Source of the DNA: Methanobrevibacter cuticularis
Lineage (GTDB): Archaea; Methanobacteriota; Methanobacteria; Methanobacteriales; Methanobacteriaceae
Direction of reading: 5' to 3'
DNA length: 64,000 bases
NCBI RefSeq assembly: GCF_001639285.1
Contig: NZ_LWMW01000098.1
Span: forward strand, 1 to 64,000
Shown: one piece after another, positions 9,777 through 18,862 of the stretch
Numbering within the stretch: the first letter of the stretch is position 1
Layout of the letters: each line of letters begins with the position of its first letter
Notes under the pieces: generated by a model
Told to the model about the DNA's origin: nothing
The model's input: the letters and a program-made list of their open reading frames with translations, nothing else
The model's database searches: none
Program-made: the position numbers and the translations under genes

Positions 9777-10499
9777 ATGATATTTGGGGCGATTTTAGCA
9801 GGTGGCACTGGAACAAGAATGGGAAACATTGAAAAACCTAAACAATTTCTTTTACTTGGAGATAAGCCAATTATAATACATACAATAGAAAAATTTTATA
9901 TTAATAATAGTTTTGAAAAAATAATTGTTCTATGTCCAAAAAATTGGATAAAATATACTGAAGATCTTATAAATAAATATATTACTAATTCTGATAGTCT
10001 TAACAACTCAGATAAAATTGAAGTAATTGAAGGAGGTAATCTTCGTAATGAAACTATCATGAATGCTATTTCATATATTGAAACAAATTATAAACTAACT
10101 GATGAGGACATAATAGTAACTCATGATTCTGTTAGACCATTTATAACCCATAGAATATTAACTGAAAATATAAAGTATGCTGCTGAATATGATGCTTGTG
10201 ATACTGTAATTCCAGCAACTGACACAATTGTAGAAACAAAGGATAATAAATTTATTAGTAATATTCCCAATAGAAAAAACATGTTTCAAGGTCAAACTCC
10301 TCAGTCTTTCAAAATAAACAAGATTAAAACGCTTTATAATAAAATTTCAGATAAAGAAAAACATATGTTAACGGATGCTTGTAAAATTTTTTCAATAAAC
10401 AATAAAAAAGTTTTTCTCATTGAGGGAGAAGTAACAAATATTAAAATTACTTATCCACATGATTTAAAAGTTGCAAATTCTATTTTAAAAGGATATTAA
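9777..10499 (+). CDS. tarI: Ribitol-5-phosphate cytidylyltransferase (TarI/IspD family)
   Basis: A 240-residue IspD/TarI-family enzyme that joins CTP to a sugar-alcohol phosphate. The motifs are AILAGGTGTRMG, KPKQFLLLG, VTHDSVRPFI, and FQGQTPQSF near the C-terminus. An IspD role in isoprenoid synthesis is unlikely because archaea use the mevalonate route. The next gene is a TarJ-type dehydrogenase, and the pair makes CDP-ribitol in bacteria that have ribitol teichoic acid. The start is supported by AGGAG eight bases upstream. A 21-bp direct repeat of the upstream sequence includes this ribosome site. CDP-ribitol as the product is inferred from the gene pair. Confidence 0.85.
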   Translation: MIFGAILAGGTGTRMGNIEKPKQFLLLGDKPIIIHTIEKFYINNSFEKIIVLCPKNWIKYTEDLINKYITNSDSLNNSDKIEVIEGGNLRNETIMNAISYIETNYKLTDEDIIVTHDSVRPFITHRILTENIKYAAEYDACDTVIPATDTIVETKDNKFISNIPNRKNMFQGQTPQSFKINKIKTLYNKISDKEKHMLTDACKIFSINNKKVFLIEGEVTNIKITYPHDLKVANSILKGY

Positions 10500-10531
10500 A
10501 TATATTTCAGTGAAGTTCTGGTTGTAAAATA

Positions 10532-11554
10532 ATGATTAACACAATATATCGTTTAGTGGCTCCTAAACTCTTTGAAGAGGGATATGAGGAAGTTTTTTTA
10601 GAAGATAATGTTGTTATTAGGCCTACTCATCTTTCAATATGCCAAGCAGATCAAAGATACTATAATGGTAGTAGGGATCCTGGAATATTGGCTAAAAAAT
10701 TGCCATTAGTTCTGATACATGAATGTATTGGAGAAGTTATAAAAGATAATACTGAAACCTTCTCCTCTGGAGATATGGTAGTTATTATTCCAAATACTCC
10801 CACAGAATATGACCATATAATATCTGAAAACTATTTAAAATCTTCTAAGTTCCGATCTAGTGATTTTAATGGCTTTATGCAGGATTATATTATTTCATCT
10901 CCTGATAGATTAATTAAATTACCCCTTAATATTAATAAGAAAGTTGCATCATTCACAGAACTTGTAAGTGTAAGCGTTCATGCCATTACAAAATTTTCTA
11001 AAATTTCTCACAATAGAAAAAATATAATTGGGGTGTGGGGTGATGGTAATTTAGGTTACATAACTTCTCTTTTGTTAACTGTGTTTTTTCCAGATTCTAA
11101 AGTTATAGTTTTTGGAACAAATGATGAAAAATTAAACATGTTTAGTTTTGTTGATAAAACTTTCAAAATAAACGAAATACCATCAGGATTAACTGTTGAT
11201 CATGCGTTTGAATGTGTAGGTGGAAGAAAATCTCAAATAGCAATTAATCAAATAATTGATTATATAGAACCTGAAGGAACAGTGTCTATATTAGGAGTAT
11301 CTGAATATCCTATCCAAATTAATACTAGGATGATATTAGAGAAAGGTATTTCCGTTTTTGGGAGTAGTAGGAGTGGTAAAGAAGATTTTATAAATACTAT
11401 GCGTATTTTCAAAAACCATCCAATTATCTTATCTTATCTTGAAAACATAATCAGCAATGTATTTAAAATAAGATATTTAACTGATATTAACGAAGCTTTT
11501 GAGAGAGACTTTAATTCTAATTTCGGAAAAACAATTTTAATTTGGGATAAATAG
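10532..11554 (+). CDS. tarJ: Ribulose-5-phosphate reductase (TarJ family, zinc alcohol dehydrogenase fold)
   Basis: A 340-residue medium-chain dehydrogenase. The N-terminal catalytic domain has LSICQADQRYYNGSR and LIHECIGEV, matching the zinc-ligand regions of the TarJ group. A Rossmann domain follows, with GVWGDGNLGYITSLLL. TarJ reduces ribulose 5-phosphate to ribitol 5-phosphate with NADPH, and TarI then activates it with CTP. The gene starts 32 bases after tarI and is very likely in the same transcript, though its own ribosome site is weak. The rpiA gene about 30 kb downstream would feed the same pentose-phosphate pool. The family call is good; substrate specificity is inferred. Confidence 0.85.
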   Translation: MINTIYRLVAPKLFEEGYEEVFLEDNVVIRPTHLSICQADQRYYNGSRDPGILAKKLPLVLIHECIGEVIKDNTETFSSGDMVVIIPNTPTEYDHIISENYLKSSKFRSSDFNGFMQDYIISSPDRLIKLPLNINKKVASFTELVSVSVHAITKFSKISHNRKNIIGVWGDGNLGYITSLLLTVFFPDSKVIVFGTNDEKLNMFSFVDKTFKINEIPSGLTVDHAFECVGGRKSQIAINQIIDYIEPEGTVSILGVSEYPIQINTRMILEKGISVFGSSRSGKEDFINTMRIFKNHPIILSYLENIISNVFKIRYLTDINEAFERDFNSNFGKTILIWDK

Positions 11555-11971
11555 ATTGATGTGCATCTGAGCATATTTATAATGTTCATCAAAACTATAA
11601 TCTTATTAAAAACTATGAACTTATTGACAACGATATATAAATATATTAATTCTATTATATATGAAGACTATATGCTATCATCATATAGTTTATAATATTT
11701 AATGCTTCGCATAACTAATTATAATTTTTAAAACTTATTTTAAAGTTTAGTTTAAAGTTTAGTTTAAAGCTTCTTTTAAAAATCTTTGTTAAATATTATT
11801 TTAAATTCTATTAAAATTAATATTTTTAAATATCAAATAATTAATAATCTAATGATTTATATATCTAATAATGAATATAAATAATTAAAATAATATTTAA
11901 TTGAAAATCGAATAAAATTAAATAAACTTATAATTAACACTGTTTATTAATGAAAATTTCCTGGAGATATA
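11555..11971. other. Intergenic, AT-rich with short direct repeats
   Basis: A 417-base gap between the CDP-ribitol genes and the exporter. It contains tandem copies of TTTAGTTTAAAG near 11745-11770 and otherwise low-complexity AT sequence. It probably holds a terminator for tarIJ and the promoter for the ABC genes, but I cannot point to either with confidence. Confidence 0.5.
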
Positions 11972-12766
11972 ATGAGTTTTGAATTTATAACAAATAATAG
12001 GTTTCTTTTAAATTTTAAAAAATATAAGTATCTTTTATATGAACTTATTAAGAAAAATATTAAATTAACCTATAGAAGATCTTCTTTAGGCCTTTTTTGG
12101 ACTTTTTTAAGTCCTTTACTTTATACAATAGTTTTAACAATAATTTTTTCAACATTTTTCAAAAGAAGCATAGAAAATTATCCAGTTTATCTTTTATGTG
12201 GAAGGTTATTGTTTGACTTTTTTAGCAATGGGACTAAGACTGCAATGAGATCCTTAAAAAGTGCAGGAATTATTAAAAGAATTTATGTTCCTAAGTATAT
12301 TTTCCCTTTAGCTAATGTAATAGGAAATTATGTCATGTTTTTAGTTTCTTTATCAGTTTTAGTTCTTTTAGTAATTGTCACTGGTCTTAATTTAACTTGG
12401 AATGGATTTTTTGTTATAATACCATTCATCTTAATTTTCTTATTGACTTTAGGTGTAGGATTAGTTCTTGCTACTGTTGTTATATTTGTTAGGGATGTTC
12501 AACATTTATGGGGAGTTTTTACAACCTTGCTTATGTGGGGGAGTGCAATATTTTATCCTGTAACTACAGTTCCTGAAAAATACAGATTTTTGTTTGATAT
12601 TAATCCAGTATTCAATGCAATTGACATGGTTAGAAACTCTCTTATGTATGGAATACCACCTACATCGTTTCAGATTTTATATGTATTTGGATTTTCGATG
12701 GTCTTTTTAATAGCAGGGGTAATTCTATTATATAAATACCAAGACAAATTTATACTTTATATTTAG
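11972..12766 (+). CDS. ABC-2 polysaccharide/teichoic acid export permease (TagG/Wzm type)
   Basis: A 264-residue permease with six predicted hydrophobic segments. The N-terminus KKNIKLTYRRSSLGLFWTFL is the cytoplasmic amphipathic entry of the Wzm/TagG family. The conserved VRDVQHLW and the membrane-embedded FYPVTTVPEKY also fit. With the next gene it forms the membrane half of an ATP-driven flippase that moves a finished, lipid-linked polymer across the membrane. The ribosome site CTGGAGATATA is just upstream of the ATG. The ATPase gene begins eight bases after the stop. TarIJ upstream and a TagF-family gene downstream suggest the cargo is a polyol-phosphate polymer. Confidence 0.88.
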   Translation: MSFEFITNNRFLLNFKKYKYLLYELIKKNIKLTYRRSSLGLFWTFLSPLLYTIVLTIIFSTFFKRSIENYPVYLLCGRLLFDFFSNGTKTAMRSLKSAGIIKRIYVPKYIFPLANVIGNYVMFLVSLSVLVLLVIVTGLNLTWNGFFVIIPFILIFLLTLGVGLVLATVVIFVRDVQHLWGVFTTLLMWGSAIFYPVTTVPEKYRFLFDINPVFNAIDMVRNSLMYGIPPTSFQILYVFGFSMVFLIAGVILLYKYQDKFILYI

Positions 12767-12774
12767 GTGATATT

Positions 12775-13518
12775 TTGGGTGAAAAAGTTGTTGAAGTTAA
12801 AAATCTTTCAATGAAATATAATCTTGCTAAAGAAGGAAAGATTAGTTTAAAAAACTATTTTAAAAAAGTTAAAAATAGAGAACTTCTTTTTCAAGAATTT
12901 TGGGCTCTTGAAGATGTTTCTTTTGATGTAGAAAAAGGAGATAGACTAGCTATTCTAGGTTTAAATGGGGCTGGAAAAAGTACACTGCTGAAAGCTATAG
13001 CTGGGGTCATAAAACCAAGTAAAGGAACAGTGAAAACAAAAGGTAAGATAGTTCCTCTATTAGAATTAAGTGGGGGTTTTACTGGAAGTTATACTGGAAG
13101 AGAAAACATTTTTCTTAGAGGGGCCATGCTAGGGTTCTCTACAAAATACATGGAAGAACACTTTAAAGAGATAGTCAACTTCTCTGGGCTGAAAGACTTT
13201 TTAGATGTTCCTGTGGATAATTATTCTTCTGGAATGAAAGCAAGATTAGGATTTTCGATTTCTACAGTAGTTAATCCAGATATTTTAATTTTAGATGAAG
13301 TTTTATCTGTAGGGGATGCTAAATTCAAGAAAAAATCATTTTCTAAAATGATGAACTTAATTGAAAATAATGATACTACGGTTTTATTTGTTTCTCATTC
13401 AATAAGTCAAGTAAAAGAACTTTGTGATAAAGCTATCTTGTTAGAAAAAGGTGAACTTATAATGAAAGGCAATGTAGAAGAAGTTTGTGAAAAGTATGAA
13501 GAAATTGTTAATAGCTGA
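12775..13518 (+). CDS. ABC export ATPase (TagH/Wzt type, short form)
   Basis: A 247-residue ATPase partner of the preceding permease. Walker A is LGLNGAGKSTLLKA, the signature is NYSSGMKARLGFS, and Walker B is ILILDEVLSVGD, followed by the switch His in VSHS. It lacks the C-terminal carbohydrate-binding extension of Wzt proteins that recognise capped O-antigens, so it resembles the short transporters. The start is most likely the TTG at 12775, because GGTGA lies six bases upstream and no ATG fits the conserved N-terminus. It is cotranscribed with the permease. Confidence 0.88.
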   Translation: MGEKVVEVKNLSMKYNLAKEGKISLKNYFKKVKNRELLFQEFWALEDVSFDVEKGDRLAILGLNGAGKSTLLKAIAGVIKPSKGTVKTKGKIVPLLELSGGFTGSYTGRENIFLRGAMLGFSTKYMEEHFKEIVNFSGLKDFLDVPVDNYSSGMKARLGFSISTVVNPDILILDEVLSVGDAKFKKKSFSKMMNLIENNDTTVLFVSHSISQVKELCDKAILLEKGELIMKGNVEEVCEKYEEIVNS

Positions 13519-13688
13519 TTAAAGATGAATTAAACATTATTTTATAAATACTGTGATTATTTACTGAATATTTTATTAAATATCATTTATATAATCTTAT
13601 TTAATTAATCATGTTTTCCTATTATATGATATATCATATTCACGGATTTTTAATGGATGTCTATTTTAAATTATCATTTTTCTATTCA

Positions 13689-13859
13689 TTATCTTTGAAA
13701 TAGAATGAATTTAATTAAAAAATCAAAATTAAGAATATTTATCCCTTATCTTTGAAATAGAATGAATTTAATTAAAAAATCAAAATTAAGAATATTTATC
13801 CCTTATCTTTGAAATAGAATGAATTTAATTAAAAAATCAAAATTAAGAATATTAATCGT
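13689..13859. repeat. Minisatellite, 57 bp x 3
   Basis: Copies begin at 13689, 13746 and 13803 and are almost identical; each includes ATCTTTGAAATAGAATGAAT. The array fills much of the 348-base gap and ends about seven bases before the next start codon, so it lies where the promoter and leader should be. Confidence 0.92.
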
Positions 13860-13866
13860 GTTATAA

Positions 13867-15024
13867 ATGAATTTTAAATACAAATTATTTGCTTATATGT
13901 TCAATTTCTTTAAATTCTTTTCTTTTAGTAGAAAAGATGTATTTTTTATTCTTGATAAGAAGTCTTCTTTCAATGGAAATTCAAAATTTATTAAGGATGA
14001 ACTATGTAAAAGAGGAAACTTTAGATATCATTGTTTATCCAAAGAAGAATTTTCATTTAGACAAGTAAAATCTCTATCAAGCATCATAAAAAAAATTTTT
14101 ACACTATTAAATTTCTTTTTTATCAAACCATATAAATTATCCAAATCAAAGTATGTATTTCTAAATGATAATTTCTTTCCTCTTGCTTATATGAATTTTA
14201 AAAAGGATGTTATTATTTTTCAGCTTTGGCATGCTCCAGGAGCATTTAAAAAATTTGGAATATCTGTTGTTCAGGATAAAAACCTTAAAGATTTAATAAA
14301 ACTATCAAATAATAATGTATATTTATCTGTAAGTTCTAAAAATGTTTCTGAATTTTATCAAGAAGCATTTGGAGTAAGTAAAGATAAAATTTTAAACTTT
14401 GGAGTTCCAAGAATTGATTATTACTTTGATAAAAAGTACAATAATGAGAATAATAAAAAGCACATTAGGGGAAATCTTGAGAAAAAATATCCGGAAATTA
14501 AAGGAAAAAAAATAATTTTATATGCTCCAACTTTCAGAGAACATGAGAAAAAAAACAAGGATATTTTAAATAATTTTGATTTTAATAGATTTAATGCTTG
14601 TTTAGGAGATGAATTTTCATTAATTTTTAAATCACATCCAAAAATTAAAACACCTTCAATTGAAGGCGGAATCGATTTAACTAATTATTCAGACGAAAAA
14701 GAATTGCTTTTAATATCTGATATATTAATAACGGATTATTCTTCTTTAATGATAGAATTTTCCATATTATTAAAACCAATAATTTTTTATCCATTTGATT
14801 TATATCATTATTTGAAAAATGAAAGAGGGTTTTATTTCGATTATAATAAAGTTCCAGGTCCAATAGCTAAAAATACTAATGAACTAGTCGAAATTATTAA
14901 AAATAATGATTTTGATTTTGATTTAATTAAGACATTTGTTAAAGAGAATTATGATTTTTTAGATAATAATTCTTCAAAAAGAATTGTTGATTTTGTTTTA
15001 GATTCTAATAAACATTCAAGGTGA
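13867..15024 (+). CDS. CDP-glycerol/CDP-ribitol polyol-phosphate transferase (TagF/TarL family)
   Basis: A 385-residue member of the glycerophosphotransferase family that builds teichoic acid. The two catalytic His regions are visible as FQLWHAPGAFKKFG (family form HG-x-P-x-K-x-x-G) and LIFKSHP. The nucleotide-binding C-terminal half has ILYAPTFRE, DILITDYSSLMIEFS and PIIFYPFDLYHY. Family members move glycerol-phosphate or ribitol-phosphate from the CDP form to a membrane-bound chain. TarIJ upstream point to ribitol phosphate as donor here. It is single-domain and shorter than bacterial TagF polymerases, so it could be a primase or a polymerase. It lies directly after the exporter. Confidence 0.87.
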   Translation: MNFKYKLFAYMFNFFKFFSFSRKDVFFILDKKSSFNGNSKFIKDELCKRGNFRYHCLSKEEFSFRQVKSLSSIIKKIFTLLNFFFIKPYKLSKSKYVFLNDNFFPLAYMNFKKDVIIFQLWHAPGAFKKFGISVVQDKNLKDLIKLSNNNVYLSVSSKNVSEFYQEAFGVSKDKILNFGVPRIDYYFDKKYNNENNKKHIRGNLEKKYPEIKGKKIILYAPTFREHEKKNKDILNNFDFNRFNACLGDEFSLIFKSHPKIKTPSIEGGIDLTNYSDEKELLLISDILITDYSSLMIEFSILLKPIIFYPFDLYHYLKNERGFYFDYNKVPGPIAKNTNELVEIIKNNDFDFDLIKTFVKENYDFLDNNSSKRIVDFVLDSNKHSR

Positions 15025-15232
15025 ATAAATACTAATTTAAGCTAATAAATACTAATCTTAAAATATAAATCAATTTCACAGTATATTCTAATAAAATTAT
15101 ATTTATAGAAAACAATAATTTGAATTTTATTAATATTAAAAAGCTGATGTTTTTATTTTTTCTATTTCTAGCAAATTTTATTCATATAAAGCTTAATATA
15201 AATTGAATTATAATATTATATTTAAGAAGATA

Positions 15233-15470
15233 TTTTTTTAAAGAATATTATATTTAAGAATATTATATTTAAGAAGATATTTTTATTTAAAAAGATATTA
15301 TAGTTAAGATATTTTATTTAAGAATATTATATTTAAGAATATTATATTTAAGAAGATATTTTTATTTAAAAAGATATTATAGTTAAGATATTTTATTTAA
15401 GAATATTATATTTAAGAAGATATTTTTATATAAAAAGATATTATAATTAAGATATTTTATTTAAGAATAT
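15233..15470. repeat. Complex minisatellite with interleaved 64- and 80-bp periods
   Basis: GATATTTTTATTTAAAAAGA recurs (with one variant) near 15275, 15355 and 15419. It alternates with variable numbers of a 16-bp unit like GAATATTATATTTAAG. It occupies the gap upstream of the next glycosyltransferase. Pairs of copies differ by one 16-bp unit, which points to slippage or unequal crossover. Confidence 0.8.
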
Positions 15471-15505
15471 TCTTTTTGAATTGTAGAAATATATAGATTG
15501 GTGTC

Positions 15506-16501
15506 ATGGTGAAGATTTTTATTGTTATTCCTAACTTTAATGGATTAAATTTATTGATTAATTGCTTAAATTCTTTAGAAAATATAAATAGTCATAATTT
15601 TAATTTATCTATATTGATCATTGACAATGGATCAAAAGATGGAAGTGTTGATTTCTTAAAAAATAAGTTTGAGAATGCTGACACTAACAATATTTCAAAT
15701 CATATGCTAATTATTAATGAAAATAATTTAGGATTTGCTAAAGCTGTTAATCAAGGAATTGAAATAGCTAATAAAAACAATTCGGATTATATTTGTTTGC
15801 TTAATAATGATACTGAGGTTAAACCAGATTTTTTAGATAACTTATTTAAAACTATTGAAAAGGATGAAAATATTTTCAGTGTGGGTAGTAAAATGCTTAG
15901 ATATGATAATCCTGATTTAATAGATGATGCTGGAGATGAATATACATTATTTGGATGGACAAAGAAATCAGGGGATGGAGTATCAATAAAACATTATACT
16001 GAAGAAAGGGAGATATTTTCAGCATGTGGAGGTGCTACACTATATAAAATGTCTATTTTAAATAAAATATGCTATTTTGATGAAAATTTTTTTGCTTATA
16101 TGGAAGATGTAGATATTGGATATAGAGCTAGGATATTTGGATATAAAAATCTTTTTTCTCCCAATGCTATTGTTTATCATCATGGTAGTGCTAGTAGTGG
16201 AAGTAAATATAACGAATTCAAAATTAAATTAGCTGCCCGTAATAATGTGTTCGTTATTTACAAAAACATGCCTATTCTTCAAATAATTTTAAACATTGGA
16301 TTTCTATTGTTTGGATTTTTTATTAAATATTTATTTTTTGCTAAGAAAGGGTATGGAAACATCTACTTAGAAGGCTTAAAAGAGGGTATAAAAGATAGAA
16401 AAAAATTAAATAAAATTAAATTTAGATCTAGCAATTTAAAAAATTATTTAAAATTAGAATGGAAACTTATAGCTAATTCTTTTAAACTTATTAAGAAATG
16501 A
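15506..16501 (+). CDS. GT2 glycosyltransferase, RfbF/WbbL rhamnosyltransferase-like
   Basis: A 331-residue GT2 enzyme. The N-terminal domain has FIVIPNFNGLNLLINCLNSL, DNGSKDGS, NNLGFAKAVNQG and the metal site LLNNDTEV. The acceptor region has MEDVDIGYRAR, and GGATLYK precedes it, as in the rhamnosyltransferase-like branch. A C-terminal hydrophobic segment (about 255-280) and a basic tail would hold it on the inner face of the membrane. The next gene is a second enzyme of the same type 63 bases downstream, so the two probably add successive sugars to the lipid-linked chain. Sugar specificity is not readable. Confidence 0.85.
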   Translation: MVKIFIVIPNFNGLNLLINCLNSLENINSHNFNLSILIIDNGSKDGSVDFLKNKFENADTNNISNHMLIINENNLGFAKAVNQGIEIANKNNSDYICLLNNDTEVKPDFLDNLFKTIEKDENIFSVGSKMLRYDNPDLIDDAGDEYTLFGWTKKSGDGVSIKHYTEEREIFSACGGATLYKMSILNKICYFDENFFAYMEDVDIGYRARIFGYKNLFSPNAIVYHHGSASSGSKYNEFKIKLAARNNVFVIYKNMPILQIILNIGFLLFGFFIKYLFFAKKGYGNIYLEGLKEGIKDRKKLNKIKFRSSNLKNYLKLEWKLIANSFKLIKK

Positions 16502-16564
16502 ACCGAATCCATGAAATATATTTAAAAATTATTTAAAAATAATTCTAATAATCTAAGTGAGAAC

Positions 16565-17443
16565 ATGAAATTATCAGTTATAATTGTCAATTATAAAACC
16601 TATAAATTGACTAAAAATACAATTATTTCAGTTTTAGAAACTGTTTCTATGAATAATACAGAAATTATTTTAGTAGATAATAATTCAAATGATGGAAGCT
16701 TGGAAAAATTCAGAAATTTTTTTTCTAAAGAAATAACTGATTCTAAAATTAAAATTATAGTTAGCCCTGAAAATTTAGGGTTTGCATTTGCAAATAATTC
16801 AGCTATTAAATCAGCTAAAGGGACTTTTATTCTTCTTTTAAATTCTGATACTATAGTTAAAAATGATACATTAGCAAATTGTGTTGATTATATTGAAAAT
16901 CATGATAACGTGGGTGCATTAGGTTGTAAAATACTTCTTCCAGATGGAACATTAGATAAAGCTTGTAAACGTAGTTTTCCAAACCCTAAAAATTCTTTTT
17001 ATAAGCTATTCGATCTTTTTAATTTAAATAAAAACTCAAGATCAAATAATTATAACTTAACTAATTTGGATGATGATGGAATTTATGAAGTAGATAGCTT
17101 AGTTGGAGCATTCATGCTTATTAGAAAAGAAACTATGGATCAGATAGGTCTTCTTGATGAAGATTATTTTATGTATGGTGAAGATATAGATTATTGTTAT
17201 AGAATAAAAGAAGTTGGATGGAAAGTTATATATTATGGAAAATCAGAAATAATTCATTATAAAGGAGCAAGTAGTAAAAAACAAAAATCGAAATTACTAT
17301 ATGAATTTTATAGGGCAATGTATCTTTTTTATAATAAACATTATAAAAATGAATATTCTATAATAACCAGAATAGCAGTGTATTTAGGAATAGGGGTTCT
17401 TTTTTTAGTAAAACTATTTTTAAATATTTTTAAGAAGCAATAA
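16565..17443 (+). CDS. GT2 glycosyltransferase, RfbF/WbbL-like
   Basis: A 292-residue GT2 enzyme related to its upstream neighbour. It shows LSVIIVNYKTYKLT, DNNSNDGS, NLGFAFANN, the metal site LLLNSDT, and a late GEDIDYCYRIKEVGW. VDSLVGAFMLIRKE is the usual acceptor-loop sequence. A C-terminal hydrophobic stretch (IAVYLGIGVLFLVKLFL) suggests membrane association. It is followed within about 20 bases by the priming sugar transferase, so these genes form an operon for the linkage or repeat unit. Confidence 0.85.
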   Translation: MKLSVIIVNYKTYKLTKNTIISVLETVSMNNTEIILVDNNSNDGSLEKFRNFFSKEITDSKIKIIVSPENLGFAFANNSAIKSAKGTFILLLNSDTIVKNDTLANCVDYIENHDNVGALGCKILLPDGTLDKACKRSFPNPKNSFYKLFDLFNLNKNSRSNNYNLTNLDDDGIYEVDSLVGAFMLIRKETMDQIGLLDEDYFMYGEDIDYCYRIKEVGWKVIYYGKSEIIHYKGASSKKQKSKLLYEFYRAMYLFYNKHYKNEYSIITRIAVYLGIGVLFLVKLFLNIFKKQ

Positions 17444-17461
17444 TTATAATTGGGTGAAGAT

Positions 17462-18862
17462 ATGATTAAAGAGAATCAAAGACTTTTAAATGCTACATTG
17501 ATATCAACTGATGCTTTAGTTGTTGCTTTAGCATTTATCTTTGCTTGGGTTATAAGATTTCAAACTACTGTTTTGGGACCATCAGGTGATGGTTTAAGTT
17601 TTGAAACCTATTTATTATCAATTTTAATAATAGTTCCATCATATTTAATTTTTTATTATTTTTTTGGTCTTTATAGACCGTTTCGTGATCAATCACACAT
17701 AATAAGAGAAGTTACTCAGATTATTAAGACAAATTTCTGCATGCTTATCATATTACTAGCAGTTCTCTTCATTGTTGATCAGGCAGATTATTCTAGAAAA
17801 TTATTATTTCTTTTAGCTGTTTTCAGTACAACATTTGCTATAATTGAAAGAACTTCCTTTAGAAAAGTTTTAAAACATATTCGTAGTAATGACCTTAATC
17901 TGAAACATATTTTAATAGTTGGGGATGGAGACTTAGCTATCAATTTCTCAGAGAAAATATTAACTAAAAAATATTTAGGGTATTCTATTTCTGGATTTTT
18001 AGGAAAAAATAAGAACATTGGAGAAAAAATCAATGGAATTGAGGTCATTGGATCCATTTCTGAGTTAGAAAATCAAATTTCAGGTAATAAATACGATAGG
18101 GTCATAATAGCTATTTCTTTAAAGGATTATGATAAATTAAATGATTTAGTGGACATCTGTGAGAATCAAGGTGTAAGAGCCGAAATAATACCTGATTACT
18201 ATAAATATTTCCCGGCGAAACCTTCTGTAGATATGATAGATGATTTACCAATTATAAATATTCGATATATCCCTCTTGATGATGCTTTTAATAAGTTCTT
18301 AAAAAAAGTTTCAGATATTGTAATTTCTTTAATAGCTATAATATTAACCTCTCCTATAATGTTATTTACAGCAATAGCTATTAAATTAACTTCACCTGGG
18401 CCTATTATTTTTAAACAAGAACGAATAGGCTATCGTAAAAAGCCTTTTATGATGTATAAATTTCGTAGTATGAAATTACAGGATAAAGCAGATGAAATTT
18501 CTAAATGGACAACTGAAAATGATCCAAGAAAGACAAAAATTGGTGAATTCATACGAAAAACTAATATAGATGAACTACCTCAATTTTTTAATGTTTTAAA
18601 AGGAGAGATGAGTGTGGTGGGTCCAAGACCTGAAAGACCCTATTTTGTTGATAAATTTAAGGAAGAAATCCCAAAATACATGATTAAACATCAAATTAGG
18701 CCAGGACTTACCGGATGGGCACAAATACATGGATGGAGGGGAAATACCTCAATATATAAAAGGATTGAGTATGATATTGATTATGTAGAGAATTGGTATT
18801 TTGGATTAGATCTTTTGATCATGTGGAAAACATTGTTAAAAGGTAATAATAATGCTTATTGA
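17462..18862 (+). CDS. Polyprenyl-phosphate sugar-1-phosphate transferase (WbaP/WcaJ type)
   Basis: About 466 residues. Hydrophobic segments occupy the first 125 residues. A Rossmann-like domain follows with LIVGDGDLAINFSEKIL (about 150-260). A membrane-anchored bacterial sugar transferase domain completes it, with PGPIIFKQERIGY, YKFRSM, TNIDELPQFFNVLKGEMS, VGPRPERP and RPGLTGWAQ. The enzyme starts a glycan by placing a sugar phosphate on polyprenyl phosphate. I choose the ATG at 17462 because GGGTGAAGAT is its ribosome site; a TTG 12 bases upstream overlaps that site. It is the last gene of the locus and would prime the polymer exported by the ABC pair. Confidence 0.9.
   Translation: MIKENQRLLNATLISTDALVVALAFIFAWVIRFQTTVLGPSGDGLSFETYLLSILIIVPSYLIFYYFFGLYRPFRDQSHIIREVTQIIKTNFCMLIILLAVLFIVDQADYSRKLLFLLAVFSTTFAIIERTSFRKVLKHIRSNDLNLKHILIVGDGDLAINFSEKILTKKYLGYSISGFLGKNKNIGEKINGIEVIGSISELENQISGNKYDRVIIAISLKDYDKLNDLVDICENQGVRAEIIPDYYKYFPAKPSVDMIDDLPIINIRYIPLDDAFNKFLKKVSDIVISLIAIILTSPIMLFTAIAIKLTSPGPIIFKQERIGYRKKPFMMYKFRSMKLQDKADEISKWTTENDPRKTKIGEFIRKTNIDELPQFFNVLKGEMSVVGPRPERPYFVDKFKEEIPKYMIKHQIRPGLTGWAQIHGWRGNTSIYKRIEYDIDYVENWYFGLDLLIMWKTLLKGNNNAY

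Noticed and set aside
9777-10499. IspD of the MEP isoprenoid pathway
   Set aside because: Archaea make isoprenoids by the mevalonate route, and the gene is directly followed by a TarJ-type dehydrogenase, which indicates the TarI branch.
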